Source: Cryomorpha sp963748925
GTDB taxonomy: Bacteria > Bacteroidota > Bacteroidia > Flavobacteriales_D > Cryomorphaceae
Direction: 5' to 3'
Assembly (NCBI GenBank): GCA_963748925.1
Contig: CAVVKG010000005.1
Span: 1-64,000 of the forward strand
DNA: 64,000 bases
In this document: piece after piece, positions 53,360 through 61,032 of the stretch
Layout of the letters: every line of letters begins with the position of its first letter
How positions within the stretch are numbered: position 1 is the stretch's first letter
Notes under the pieces: generated by a model
What the model saw: only the letters and a program-made list of their open reading frames with translations
What the model was told of the DNA's origin: nothing
Databases searched by the model: none
Translations under genes and position numbers: made by a program

Positions 53360-54772
53360 TTAAACCTTGGAGCTGCTGCACGCTTTATCAACACAAGTTA
53401 CATTATTTGTGTTTTTTATACCGGGATATCCTTTTTCAATATTTGTTACGTTTTCGTACCCACGAGATTTGAGAATAGCCGCGGCTATCACCGAACGATA
53501 ACCACCTGCGCAGTACAAATAAGACCTATTAGTATCATCGTACTCGCTCATTTGCTTATTAATAAAATCAAGAGGTCTGTTCTCTGCATTCTCTACATGG
53601 CCTGAGTCGTATTCTCCTTCCTTGCGCACATCAATCACATTGAGTTTTTTTGCTTTAAGCTTTTCTGAAAAAACCTCTGGAGAAATACTTTCAATCGTAT
53701 CAATCTCTTTACCGGCATTTTTCCATGCTTCGAAACCACCTTCTAAAAATCCTATGGCGTGATCGTATCCTACACGAGCCAGTCGTGTTACCACTTCCTC
53801 TTCTCTCCCCGGGTCGGCAACGATTAGAATGGGTTGCTTGATATCCGGAATCAGAGAGCCTACCCAAGGGGCAAAACCACCATCAATACCTATAAAAATT
53901 GCGTTTGGAATAAACCCTTTAACGAATGAGTCCTGGTGTCTGGTATCTAAAACGAGTGCTCCGGTTTCATTGGCTGCAGCCTCGAAAGCCGCAGGTGAAA
54001 GTGCCTTAAGGCCTCTATCCAGAACTGTATTGATGCTTTCATATCCATCTCTGTTCATCAATACATTCTTTGGAAAGTATGATGGAGGTGGAGCCAAACC
54101 TGTTGTTACCTCTTTAACAAACTCGGCCTTAGACATATCTGCACGGAGTGCATAATTTGTACGCTTCTCCTCTCCTATGCTTCCCACAGTTTCTTTGCGC
54201 ATGTTTTTACCACAAGCAGATCCGGCACCATGTCCAGGATAAACGACCACGTCATCCGGTAAAGTCATAAGCTTATTTCGCAGAGAATCGTATAATGTCT
54301 CTGCCAGTTCTTTTTCTGTTAAATCAGACTTAACAGCTAAATCAGGGCGACCTACATCTCCAAGAAACAAGGTGTCACCTGTAAAGACAGCTTTTTCATT
54401 TCCTTCTTCATCCAAAAGTAAATAAGAAACACTTTCCATTGTATGACCTGGAGTATGTAAAACCTTAATACTTACATCCCCTACTTTTAGCACTTCATTA
54501 TCATTTGCGACGTGCGCCTCAAAACCCGGTTTAGCATTCGGACCAAAGACTATGGTGGCTCCTGTTTGCTTAGCCAGATCAATATGTCCTGAAACGAAAT
54601 CAGCATGAAAATGCGTTTCAAGAACGTACTTAATCTTTGCGTTATCACCTTTGGCCGTTTCAATGTAGGGTTGCACTTCACGGAGCGGATCTATAACTAC
54701 CGCCTCTCCTTTGCTCTCGATATAGTATGCACCCTGAGCTAAACAGCCTGTATATATTTGTTCAACTTTCAT
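53360..54772 (-). CDS. MBL-fold persulfide dioxygenase-like protein with two rhodanese domains
   Basis: About 470 residues from the ATG at 54772 (MKVEQIYTGCLAQGAYYIE). The N-terminal metallo-beta-lactamase domain has THFHADFVSGH, LHTPGHTMESVSYLL, and FTGDTLFLGDVGRPDL, the ETHE1/BLH-type signature of persulfide dioxygenases that oxidise glutathione or protein persulfides. Two rhodanese domains follow (about 245-360 and 365-450). In the first, the active-site Cys is replaced by Asp (ILIVADPGREEEV); in the second it is present (YLYCAGGYRSV). Order with TauE/SafE and a Crp/Fnr regulator fits a sulfide-detoxification cluster. A palindrome GTGAC-N4-GTTAC lies upstream at 54851-54864. Confidence 0.88.
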   Translation of the reverse strand: MKVEQIYTGCLAQGAYYIESKGEAVVIDPLREVQPYIETAKGDNAKIKYVLETHFHADFVSGHIDLAKQTGATIVFGPNAKPGFEAHVANDNEVLKVGDVSIKVLHTPGHTMESVSYLLLDEEGNEKAVFTGDTLFLGDVGRPDLAVKSDLTEKELAETLYDSLRNKLMTLPDDVVVYPGHGAGSACGKNMRKETVGSIGEEKRTNYALRADMSKAEFVKEVTTGLAPPPSYFPKNVLMNRDGYESINTVLDRGLKALSPAAFEAAANETGALVLDTRHQDSFVKGFIPNAIFIGIDGGFAPWVGSLIPDIKQPILIVADPGREEEVVTRLARVGYDHAIGFLEGGFEAWKNAGKEIDTIESISPEVFSEKLKAKKLNVIDVRKEGEYDSGHVENAENRPLDFINKQMSEYDDTNRSYLYCAGGYRSVIAAAILKSRGYENVTNIEKGYPGIKNTNNVTCVDKACSSSKV

Positions 54773-54850
54773 ATATTTTTGAATTAAATCGTTAGTAAAA
54801 CTTGTAATTTCAAATCTATGCAAAGATCGCAATCTCTGCTAAAACAATAC

Positions 54851-54864
54851 GTGACTGTGGTTAC
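54851..54864. promoter_or_regulatory. Candidate Crp/Fnr-type operator upstream of the MBL gene
   Basis: An imperfect palindrome GTGAC-TGTG-GTTAC, 80-90 bases upstream of the MBL-rhodanese start. It shares the GTNAC-N4-GTNAC layout with the palindrome upstream of the TauE gene. It is inferred to be a binding site because a Crp/Fnr gene lies in the same cluster. Confidence 0.35.
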
Positions 54865-54893
54865 ATTTCAATTTATACTGTTATCAGAAAAGT

Positions 54894-55694
54894 TTATAAC
54901 CATATCTCTTTTAAGAGAATATAGAGGCCCATTGCGAGCACGAACCACCCAAAACCGGCTTTTAACTTCGCTCCGGGAATTTTTTTAGAAAGCGCATTGC
55001 CAATAAAAATTCCGACGATAGAAATTAGGGTAAAAATTAATAAAAAGGACCAATCTATGGATCTGGTGAAAACATCGCCCAGAAAACCTATAAGGCTATT
55101 GGCAGCAATTATCAGCAGAGAGGTTCCAACGGCCAGTTTCATGTTGAGTTTTGAAAAAACAACCAGAGCCGGCACAATCATAAATCCGCCCCCTACGCCT
55201 ACCAATCCTGTGATTAAGCCAATACCCAATCCCTGCAACAGAATGATTAGGAAACTGGCCTTTTGAGTTTCGTCATCTTTAACATCATTGCTCGATTTTC
55301 GACCTTTTATCATGGACACAGCAGCCAAAATCATGATAACCGCAAATAATAGCATGAGAAAAATATCTTTGGTAACGGTGAAAGTTCCAATTGACATAAT
55401 TTCTTCAGGTATGGCCGGCACAACAAACTGTCGAGTGAGATAAACTGCAATTGCGGCTGGAATTCCAAAACCGATAGCGGTTTTTACATCAACCAGATTA
55501 CGCCTGTTGTACATAGCAGCGCCTACAGCCGATGTAGATCCTACTACAAAAAGCGAGTAGCCTGTAGCAACTACGGGAGAATAATGCAAGAGGTAAACCA
55601 GTACAGGAACCGTAACGATTGAGCCTCCACCTCCCATCAGTCCGAGTGAGAGGCCGATGAAAAGTGCTGCTATAAATCCGATTATTTCAAACAT
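54894..55694 (-). CDS. TauE/SafE sulfite exporter family protein
   Basis: A 266-residue inner-membrane protein with about eight hydrophobic segments. The conserved start (FIAALFIGLSLGLMGGGGSI with VTVPVLVYLLHYSP) and repeat in the second half (GLGIGLITGLVGVGGGFMIV) are the hallmark of the TauE/SafE family, which exports sulfite or related organosulfur anions or takes up sulfur compounds. It lies between the Crp/Fnr regulator and the MBL-rhodanese gene, all minus strand, consistent with removal of sulfite made by persulfide oxidation. Confidence 0.9.
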   Translation of the reverse strand: MFEIIGFIAALFIGLSLGLMGGGGSIVTVPVLVYLLHYSPVVATGYSLFVVGSTSAVGAAMYNRRNLVDVKTAIGFGIPAAIAVYLTRQFVVPAIPEEIMSIGTFTVTKDIFLMLLFAVIMILAAVSMIKGRKSSNDVKDDETQKASFLIILLQGLGIGLITGLVGVGGGFMIVPALVVFSKLNMKLAVGTSLLIIAANSLIGFLGDVFTRSIDWSFLLIFTLISIVGIFIGNALSKKIPGAKLKAGFGWFVLAMGLYILLKEIWL

Positions 55695-55743
55695 TTACCA
55701 GAAATATTTTATGCAAAAGTGCACATTTCGAATTCATTATGGC

Positions 55744-55757
55744 GTGACACGCATCAC
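55744..55757. promoter_or_regulatory. Candidate Crp/Fnr operator upstream of tauE-like gene
   Basis: GTGA-CACGCA-TCAC, a perfect GTGA/TCAC inverted pair with six-base spacer, flanked by C and A so that it resembles the CRP consensus TGTGA-N6-TCACA. It lies about 55 bases upstream of the TauE-like start and overlaps the stop codon of the Crp/Fnr gene. It could bind the product of that gene. Confidence 0.45.
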
Positions 55758-56407
55758 ACCACCTTACGCTTATTGAGATCTATTACTTTCACGAGGTTTC
55801 GCTCCAGTTGTATGGCGCCATGCTGCTCAAGCTTTTTAAGGAGTCTGGAAACCACTTCGCGAGCAGTGTTCAGGTCATTTGCTATTTCCTGATGAGAAAC
55901 GGGAATCTCTGCTCCATTCCCTACCATCTTTTGCTTTAGGTAAAACACCAGGCGCTCATCCATATTCATAAATGCCACATGATCTAAAGTAAGGAGTAAT
56001 TCATCAAAGCGATTACGGTATGTGCGCATTACGAATTGATTCCAGGAAGGAAAGATTTGCATCCACTTATTAATTAACTCAAATGGTATTGCAATATACG
56101 TGGAGTCTGTTTCGGCAACAGCAGTAATCTTACTCTGCTCGTCCTGGAGTGCGCACATAATGGAAATGGCACAAGCCGTTCCCGGTTCCAGATAGTAGAG
56201 CAAAAATTCCTTTCCCGATTCGTCTTCGCGGTAAATCTTAATGCGACCATCGATAACGAGAATCGTATTTCTTATTTTGTCACCTGCTTGAATGAGTACT
56301 TCTCCAGCTTCAACTTCTATAACTTTTCCGCTATCGAGTATTGCTGTATTTAGTTCATCGCCGAAAGTCTCAAAACGCGCTTGTAATAAATTTCTTGTTG
56401 AAATCAT
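55754..56407 (-). CDS. Crp/Fnr-family transcription regulator
   Basis: A 217-residue regulator. The N-terminal cyclic-nucleotide-binding-like beta-roll covers about residues 20-130 (VEAGEVLIQAGDKIRNTILV, DGRIKIYREDESGKEFLLYY). The C-terminal helix-turn-helix is at about 165-210 (VSHQEIANDLNTAREVVSRL, LKKLEQHGAIQLERN). Three cysteines near AISIMCALQDE are not arranged as an Fe-S cluster. Crp/Fnr genes in this position commonly control sulfide-responsive genes; the direct target inference here rests on the neighbouring palindromes. A perfect palindrome ATCGC-CTTT-GCGAT at 56412-56425 lies just upstream of the start codon and may allow autoregulation. Confidence 0.88.
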   Translation of the reverse strand: MISTRNLLQARFETFGDELNTAILDSGKVIEVEAGEVLIQAGDKIRNTILVIDGRIKIYREDESGKEFLLYYLEPGTACAISIMCALQDEQSKITAVAETDSTYIAIPFELINKWMQIFPSWNQFVMRTYRNRFDELLLTLDHVAFMNMDERLVFYLKQKMVGNGAEIPVSHQEIANDLNTAREVVSRLLKKLEQHGAIQLERNLVKVIDLNKRKVV

Positions 56408-56411
56408 AAAA

Positions 56412-56425
56412 ATCGCCTTTGCGAT
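56412..56425. promoter_or_regulatory. Perfect palindrome at the Crp/Fnr start
   Basis: ATCGC-CTTT-GCGAT, a perfect 5+4+5 inverted repeat that starts five bases upstream of the regulator's start codon. It could be an autoregulatory operator or a small mRNA hairpin that affects translation; the half-site differs from the other two palindromes. Confidence 0.35.
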
Positions 56426-56467
56426 AGCAAATATATTTTTTTTAGGTTAGGAACAGATCATTTGAAG

Positions 56468-56497
56468 TTGTGCAAGGACCTAAATAGCTTATATTTG
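56468..56497 (+). promoter_or_regulatory. Bacteroidota-type promoter for response regulator-xseAB
   Basis: TTG at 56468-56470, 19 bases, then TATATTTG at 56490-56497. This matches the Bacteroidota primary-sigma pattern TTG-N19-21-TAnnTTTG. It lies about 60 bases upstream of the GTG start of the response-regulator gene and would drive the operon through xseB. Confidence 0.7.
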
Positions 56498-56556
56498 TGG
56501 CTGAGTGAAATAGGCATTTTTACTTTTTATCAAAACGTCGTAAAAAATATGAAAGC

Positions 56557-56949
56557 GTGCATAAGTTTGTTATAATTATAGATGATGATCCTATTTCAGT
56601 ATTGGTTTGTGAAACCATGCTCAGTAAATGTGCCTTTGCCGAAAAGGTGAAATCTTTCAACAATGCAGTGGATGGTCTTGCCTTTTTAGACAAGCATTAT
56701 TCGGATGGGAATGAGCTGCCTGATTTCATTTTTCTTGACATCCAGATGCCTGAGGTTAACGGCTGGGATTTTATGGAAGAATATACTCAAAACGACAAAA
56801 TACCCGTTAGAACTCCACATGTGGTGATGCTATCTGCAACGTTTAATCCTGAGGACCAAAAAAGGGCAAAGGACCACCCATTGATTATAAACTTCTTATC
56901 AAAACCAATTACAAAAGAAGCGCTTGATAATTTGAGTGAATCAAAATAA
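56557..56949 (+). CDS. Single-domain response regulator
   Basis: A 130-residue receiver domain with no output domain. It starts with GTG at 56557. The acidic pocket is IIIDDDPIS (Asp pair, about residues 8-10), the phospho-acceptor Asp lies in FIFLDIQMPEVNG (about 62-64), the Thr/Ser in MLSAT (about 95) and the Lys in FLSKPITKE (about 115). It may act as a phospho-transfer intermediate or bind a partner directly. It is followed after four bases by xseA, an odd pairing that suggests no functional link beyond cotranscription. Confidence 0.88.
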   Translation: MHKFVIIIDDDPISVLVCETMLSKCAFAEKVKSFNNAVDGLAFLDKHYSDGNELPDFIFLDIQMPEVNGWDFMEEYTQNDKIPVRTPHVVMLSATFNPEDQKRAKDHPLIINFLSKPITKEALDNLSESK

Positions 56950-56952
56950 GCA

Positions 56953-58341
56953 ATGGCTACTGCGCATTCTGAAACGGCTAAAAAATACCATTCACTCAGT
57001 GAACTGGCCGGTAGTATAAGCAGTCAGTTGCAAAAAACTTATTCCAAATCGTATTGGATTACGGCCGAAATCAGTAAGCTCAATTACTACCCTCAAAGTG
57101 GTCATTGCTATCCACAGCTGGTTGAAAAAAAGGATGGGAAAATTGTAGCCGATCTGAAGGGTTTTATTCTGAAGCGAACATTTCAGGATATTAGGAAGAG
57201 CTTTCTAGAGATTACGGGGAAAGAACTTAACGACGGAATGCAAATTCTCTTTCGGTGCAAATTGAGTTTTCATGCCGTTTATGGCTTGTCCCTTAACATT
57301 CTCGATATAGAACCATCGTTTACCCTTGGCGAGATGGCGCGAATGCGTCAAGCAGCTATAAGCCGGTTAAAAGCAGAAGGTATTTTCAATCAAAACAAGT
57401 TGCTTTATCTACCTATGCTGATACAGAAAATCGCCATCATTTCTGTCGAGACGAGCAAGGGCTACCAGGACTTCCGTAACATATTAGGGTCTAGTCCATT
57501 AGGTAAGAACATCAGCTTGAGTTTATTTCCTGCATTATTGCAGGGCGATGCAGCAATAGGCAAAATCATTTCTGCCCTTACCAGCATTCAAAACTCAGGA
57601 ATTGAGTTTGATGCCGTGGCTATAATAAGAGGTGGTGGCGGCGAAACGGGTTTAGATTGTTATGACAGCTACGAGCTGGCACGTATCGTTAGTTTGTTTC
57701 CCATACCTGTACTCACCGGAATAGGTCACGCGAGTAATCTCACTGTGGTAGAGCAGGTTGCATATAAAAACCTAATTACTCCCACCGATCTGGCGCGTAA
57801 TATTATTCAGGGATTTACCGATTTCGCCTTAAGGATCAATAAAGCAAAGCGGAGTCTTATGATTTTCAGAAAGGGGTGGTTTAAGATGACATTGAATGCC
57901 CTTGAAAGTAATTCGGAAAAACTTATAAGAACGGTTAACGACCACTTAGACGAGGAGAAACAGTTAATTCGAAATCAGGCCAACCGAATAAGTAATGGCG
58001 TAGAAAACGCGCTAAGTGAAGCCAAAGTTTCAATTAATTACAAACGTCCTATTCAGCTTAAAACTGCCGTTAAAAATGACTTTGATAAGCGGAATAGATT
58101 GCTGACAATGCTCAAACCTGAAATTGGCCTCCAGGCGAAACGGAGAGTTGAAGCTTCCGCTAAAAAATTAGAGCATATTTCTGACAAGCTGCGTATTTTA
58201 GATCCTGTAAATACCTTGAAGCGCGGTTTCAGCATTACCACACACAATGGTAAACCAGTAACCGATGCATCAAAAATAAAAAAAGGAGATCAGCTGGAAA
58301 CCCGCCTTTGGAAGGGAACGATTAAAACCACGAAAGATTAG
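56953..58341 (+). CDS. xseA: Exodeoxyribonuclease VII large subunit
   Basis: A 462-residue subunit of exonuclease VII, which degrades single-stranded DNA from both ends. The N-terminal OB fold (YWITAEISKLNYYPQSGHCY) is followed by the catalytic domain with KIAIISVETSKGYQDF, VAIIRGGGGETGLDCYDSYE, and TGIGHASNLTVVEQVAYKN (the conserved D/E-x-D and G-H motifs), and a long coiled coil from about residue 280 to 400. Complete compared with the family (about 450 residues). xseB follows after five bases. Confidence 0.95.
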   Translation: MATAHSETAKKYHSLSELAGSISSQLQKTYSKSYWITAEISKLNYYPQSGHCYPQLVEKKDGKIVADLKGFILKRTFQDIRKSFLEITGKELNDGMQILFRCKLSFHAVYGLSLNILDIEPSFTLGEMARMRQAAISRLKAEGIFNQNKLLYLPMLIQKIAIISVETSKGYQDFRNILGSSPLGKNISLSLFPALLQGDAAIGKIISALTSIQNSGIEFDAVAIIRGGGGETGLDCYDSYELARIVSLFPIPVLTGIGHASNLTVVEQVAYKNLITPTDLARNIIQGFTDFALRINKAKRSLMIFRKGWFKMTLNALESNSEKLIRTVNDHLDEEKQLIRNQANRISNGVENALSEAKVSINYKRPIQLKTAVKNDFDKRNRLLTMLKPEIGLQAKRRVEASAKKLEHISDKLRILDPVNTLKRGFSITTHNGKPVTDASKIKKGDQLETRLWKGTIKTTKD

Positions 58342-58346
58342 AAGCC

Positions 58347-58547
58347 ATGGCAAAAAAAGAAAGATACGAAGATCAGATTGAAGAGCTCGAGGAAATAATA
58401 TCAGCGATAGAAGACGAGAGTGTCTCTGTAGACGAGCTTTCAGCAAAAGTAAAACGTGCGGCACAACTTATCAGAAATTGCCAGGCAGTGCTTAAGAATA
58501 CAGAGAAGGAAGTTGATGATATTTTAAAGGAAATTGAGGAAGGGTGA
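58347..58547 (+). CDS. xseB: Exodeoxyribonuclease VII small subunit
   Basis: A 66-residue helical protein. The start YEDQIEELEEIISAIEDESV with LIRNCQAVLKNTEKEVDDIL is that of XseB, which forms the helical small subunit that binds the XseA coiled coil. The gene lies directly downstream of xseA. A 15-bp minisatellite begins within seven bases of its stop codon. Confidence 0.9.
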   Translation: MAKKERYEDQIEELEEIISAIEDESVSVDELSAKVKRAAQLIRNCQAVLKNTEKEVDDILKEIEEG

Positions 58548-59027
58548 AAGTTTAATGTTCAATGTGTGAATTTTCAATGTGTGAATGTTCAATGTGTGAA
58601 TGCTCAATGTGTGAATGTTAAATGTGTGAATGTTCAATGTGTGAATTTTCAATGTGTGAATGTTCAATGTGTGAATGTTCAATGTGCGAATGTTCAATGT
58701 GTGAATGTTCAATGTGTGAATGTGTGAATTTTTAAAAAGGTAAGGTTTATAGTTTAATATTAGAATTACGATTGAGGGTATTGTGGAGATAGCGGCAACT
58801 CGATATGGCTGCAATTCTTAAGCTTTCAGTCGCAATTGGAAATTGATTTTAATTCAAAGGTATCTTCACGGAAACGATATATCTGATGGATGAGATCCTT
58901 GCATCTTGAGGAGTGTTGGGATACTTAATCAAACGATGCTTACAGCGTCTTTGTCAGAAACGAAGAATCTCAGAGGTGTACAATTAGTAAATTATAGATT
59001 TATTATAAAAAGCTGACTTAGAATTTC
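58548..59027. other. Intergenic region with minisatellite
   Basis: The first 190 bases are the 15-bp minisatellite (58554-58733), listed separately. The remaining 290 bases (58734-59027) are AT-rich with no repeat, RNA or reading frame that I can support. No terminator is visible for xseB. Confidence 0.6.
58554..58733. repeat. 15-bp minisatellite AATGTTCAATGTGTG, about 12 copies
   Basis: Eleven or twelve units of AATGTTCAATGTGTG with point variants (AATTTTC, AATGCTC, AATGTTA, GTGCG) in exact 15-base phase. It starts seven bases after the xseB stop codon. On the minus strand the repeat is in frame and makes an artificial IHTLN-repeat protein, which I reject as a gene. Confidence 0.95.
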
Positions 59028-60539
59028 TTACTGATTCAAAACCAGCTTTCTAGTCTGAATGCTTTTATTTGTCTCAATCCGTATAACATAAAGCCCTTTG
59101 GACAAGCCGGACAGGTCCAATAAAGATTCTCTCTTTAGAATAGGCGCTGTAAAAACATTTTTCCCTGTTAGATCAACGATCGAAACGCTGGCATTTTCAA
59201 GAAGTGTTTCTAATTCCAGTGTTACCGCTTCTTGTGAGGGGTTTGGGAAAATGCTCATAGCTATGGGTTCTTCTTCTCCTTCTTCAACTCCGGTTGGATT
59301 ACCAAACTGATATACCCGAACCAGACCGGCACTACTTGTTTTGATGGAGGTATGCGGTGCCCCGGAAACGAAGGTGTTTCCGTCAGCATTGAGAGCGACC
59401 GAATAACCGAATTGGCCTTCCACGAAATCCCCCAGAATAGTCTCTCCCCATTGTTGCCAGTCTGAATCCTCATATCGAAATACGCTTACAGAGCCCCCCT
59501 GCTCAACATCATCACTATAGAAAATGGAACCTACGGCAAAGGTATTTCCATCTCCACTCAAACTAATGCTGGCGCCCAATAAATCCTGATCTCCACCAAT
59601 TATATTACTGCCCACTTGTGTCCAGTATTGAGTAGGTTGCAATTCAAACACCTGAGCCAAACCGTTAGCAAGTGGAGCATGAACACCAGGGTTTGAAAAG
59701 GCAACCTTCTGCCCATTGTCACTCATGCTAATATTAGTACCTACCCCCTGATAATTAAATGAACCCTTGATACTCTCGCCTTGCTGAACCCAGAATGCAT
59801 CTTCGAACTTATAAACGAATATTTTACCCTTATTAATTCCTGTTTCACTATCCTGTGGCGCGCCTACAGCCAAAAAACTTCCATCTCTTGTTATAGATAC
59901 CGTTCTGCCAAAAAAGTCACTTCCGGGGTCTGTTCCTTTTACAGCTTGACCTTTCTGAACCCACGCATTATCTTCGAATGTAAATACTTTTGCATACCCC
60001 TGAGTAAGGTTTGGAAATGACCCTCTGCCTTGAGCACCTACCGCAAGAGTGTGTCCATCATAGCTGAGTTTCAATGACCGCCCAAAAGAGTTGCTCACAG
60101 TGTCCTCTACGAGGTAATCACCCCATTGTTGCCAGTCTCCTAATTAATAATGATATACCTCAACTCGCCACGAGCTAATCGAAAGATTGTCGTATGAGGC
60201 AGCAGCAACCGTATTTCCATCACCGCTCATAGCGATAAAATGGCCAAAATGAGAATGATTTGGGTCACTGATTATAGATTCACCTTTAAGCAACCATATT
60301 CCATTCTGGTTTTCATATATTCTGAGTTCACCTAGATTGCTAGCTAATCCCTGAATGGGCGCTCCAATAGCAATTACTTGACCGTCATCGCTAATTTGCA
60401 CGTCAAATCCGACAAGATCATTCTCCTGAACACCGGAGATGTCCTGCCCGACCTGAGACCATTGAGCTTGACAAAGACTAGAAATTAACATTAAAAAAAC
60501 GACAACAAACGTGAGAGAAAAAGTATAATTGATTTTCAT
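59028..60539 (-). pseudogene. FG-GAP-like repeat protein with T9SS type A sorting domain, nonsense mutation
   Basis: A single 503-codon frame interrupted by one in-frame TAA (60144-60146). A signal peptide (FVVVFLMLISSLCQAQ) leads to eight or so repeats of the type WxQxGxxIxGxxxxDxFGxxVxLSxDGxxxAVGAP, a beta-propeller related to FG-GAP. The C-terminus has MSIFPNPSQEAVTLELET, then VSIVDLTGKNVFT and GLSKGLYVIRIETNKSI, the type A sorting domain. In the repeat aligned with VFRYEDSDWQQWG, the codon after VYHY is TAA where the other copy has Glu, so a GAA-to-TAA change explains it. Downstream codons remain in frame and well conserved. The extracellular product would be cut at residue 131. Confidence 0.85.
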
Positions 60540-60818
60540 AACGAGGGATTTTAGAGTTTCAGATTGATTGTGATTTGATTATACTTTAAACATAACACAT
60601 TCATATACAACATCCTCCAGCAAATCAATAAAAGGGAGTGGTTGGCTATTCAACGGTTGATAATGGTAAAAAATTGAAAAAATTACTTGTTCACAATTTA
60701 TAGCCGCGACTTAATCAATTTATGGACAGCAGTTTAGCTCACACCAACATCCTCAGAACATCTGGTATGTAAGCGAAAACCACTCGTTATGAGGAATTTC
60801 TAATTGCACTTTTAAATA

Positions 60819-60854
60819 AAAAAGCGGAAAGAATTTTAATTCCTTCCGCTTTTT
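60819..60854 (-). terminator. Terminator of the S9 peptidase gene
   Basis: A long hairpin: AAAAAGCGGAA at 60819-60829 pairs with its complement at 60844-60854, and GAATT at 60831-60835 with AATTC at 60838-60842, one mismatch between them, tight 2-base loop. It has T and A tracts at both ends. It lies about 180 bases past the S9 stop codon, beyond the minisatellite. Confidence 0.85.
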
Positions 60855-60897
60855 AATAGCTAATTTGTATTTCCGGTTAAGGCTAGATGCCCAGCGA

Positions 60898-61032
60898 ATT
60901 CACACTTTTAACATTCATCATTCACACATTCATCATTCACACATTGAACATTCACACATTCATCATTCACACATTCATCATTCACACATTCATCATTCAC
61001 ACATTCACACATTCACACATTGAACATTCATT
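60898..61032. repeat. 15-bp minisatellite, inverted copy of the one at 58.6 kb
   Basis: About nine units of the same family read from the minus strand, TGTGAATGTTCAATG and a variant TGTGAATGATGAATG, with an irregular patch of TGTGAATG units at 60997-61020. It begins directly at the stop codon of the S9 peptidase gene (61033-61035), in the same orientation relative to that gene as the other array has to xseB. Confidence 0.9.

Larger units (their letters stand above)
60540..61032. other. Intergenic region with terminator and minisatellite
   Basis: It lies between the starts of the FG-GAP-type gene and the 3' end of the S9 peptidase gene. It contains the hairpin terminator (60819-60854) and the minisatellite (60898-61032). 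The 280 bases from 60540 to 60818 are AT-rich and presumably hold the FG-GAP gene promoter; no element could be identified with confidence. Confidence 0.55.

Noticed and set aside
58524..58814. A 96-codon minus-strand reading frame of IHTLN-like repeats
   Set aside because: It is only the translation of the 15-bp minisatellite, open because 15 is a multiple of three; no start signal or family.
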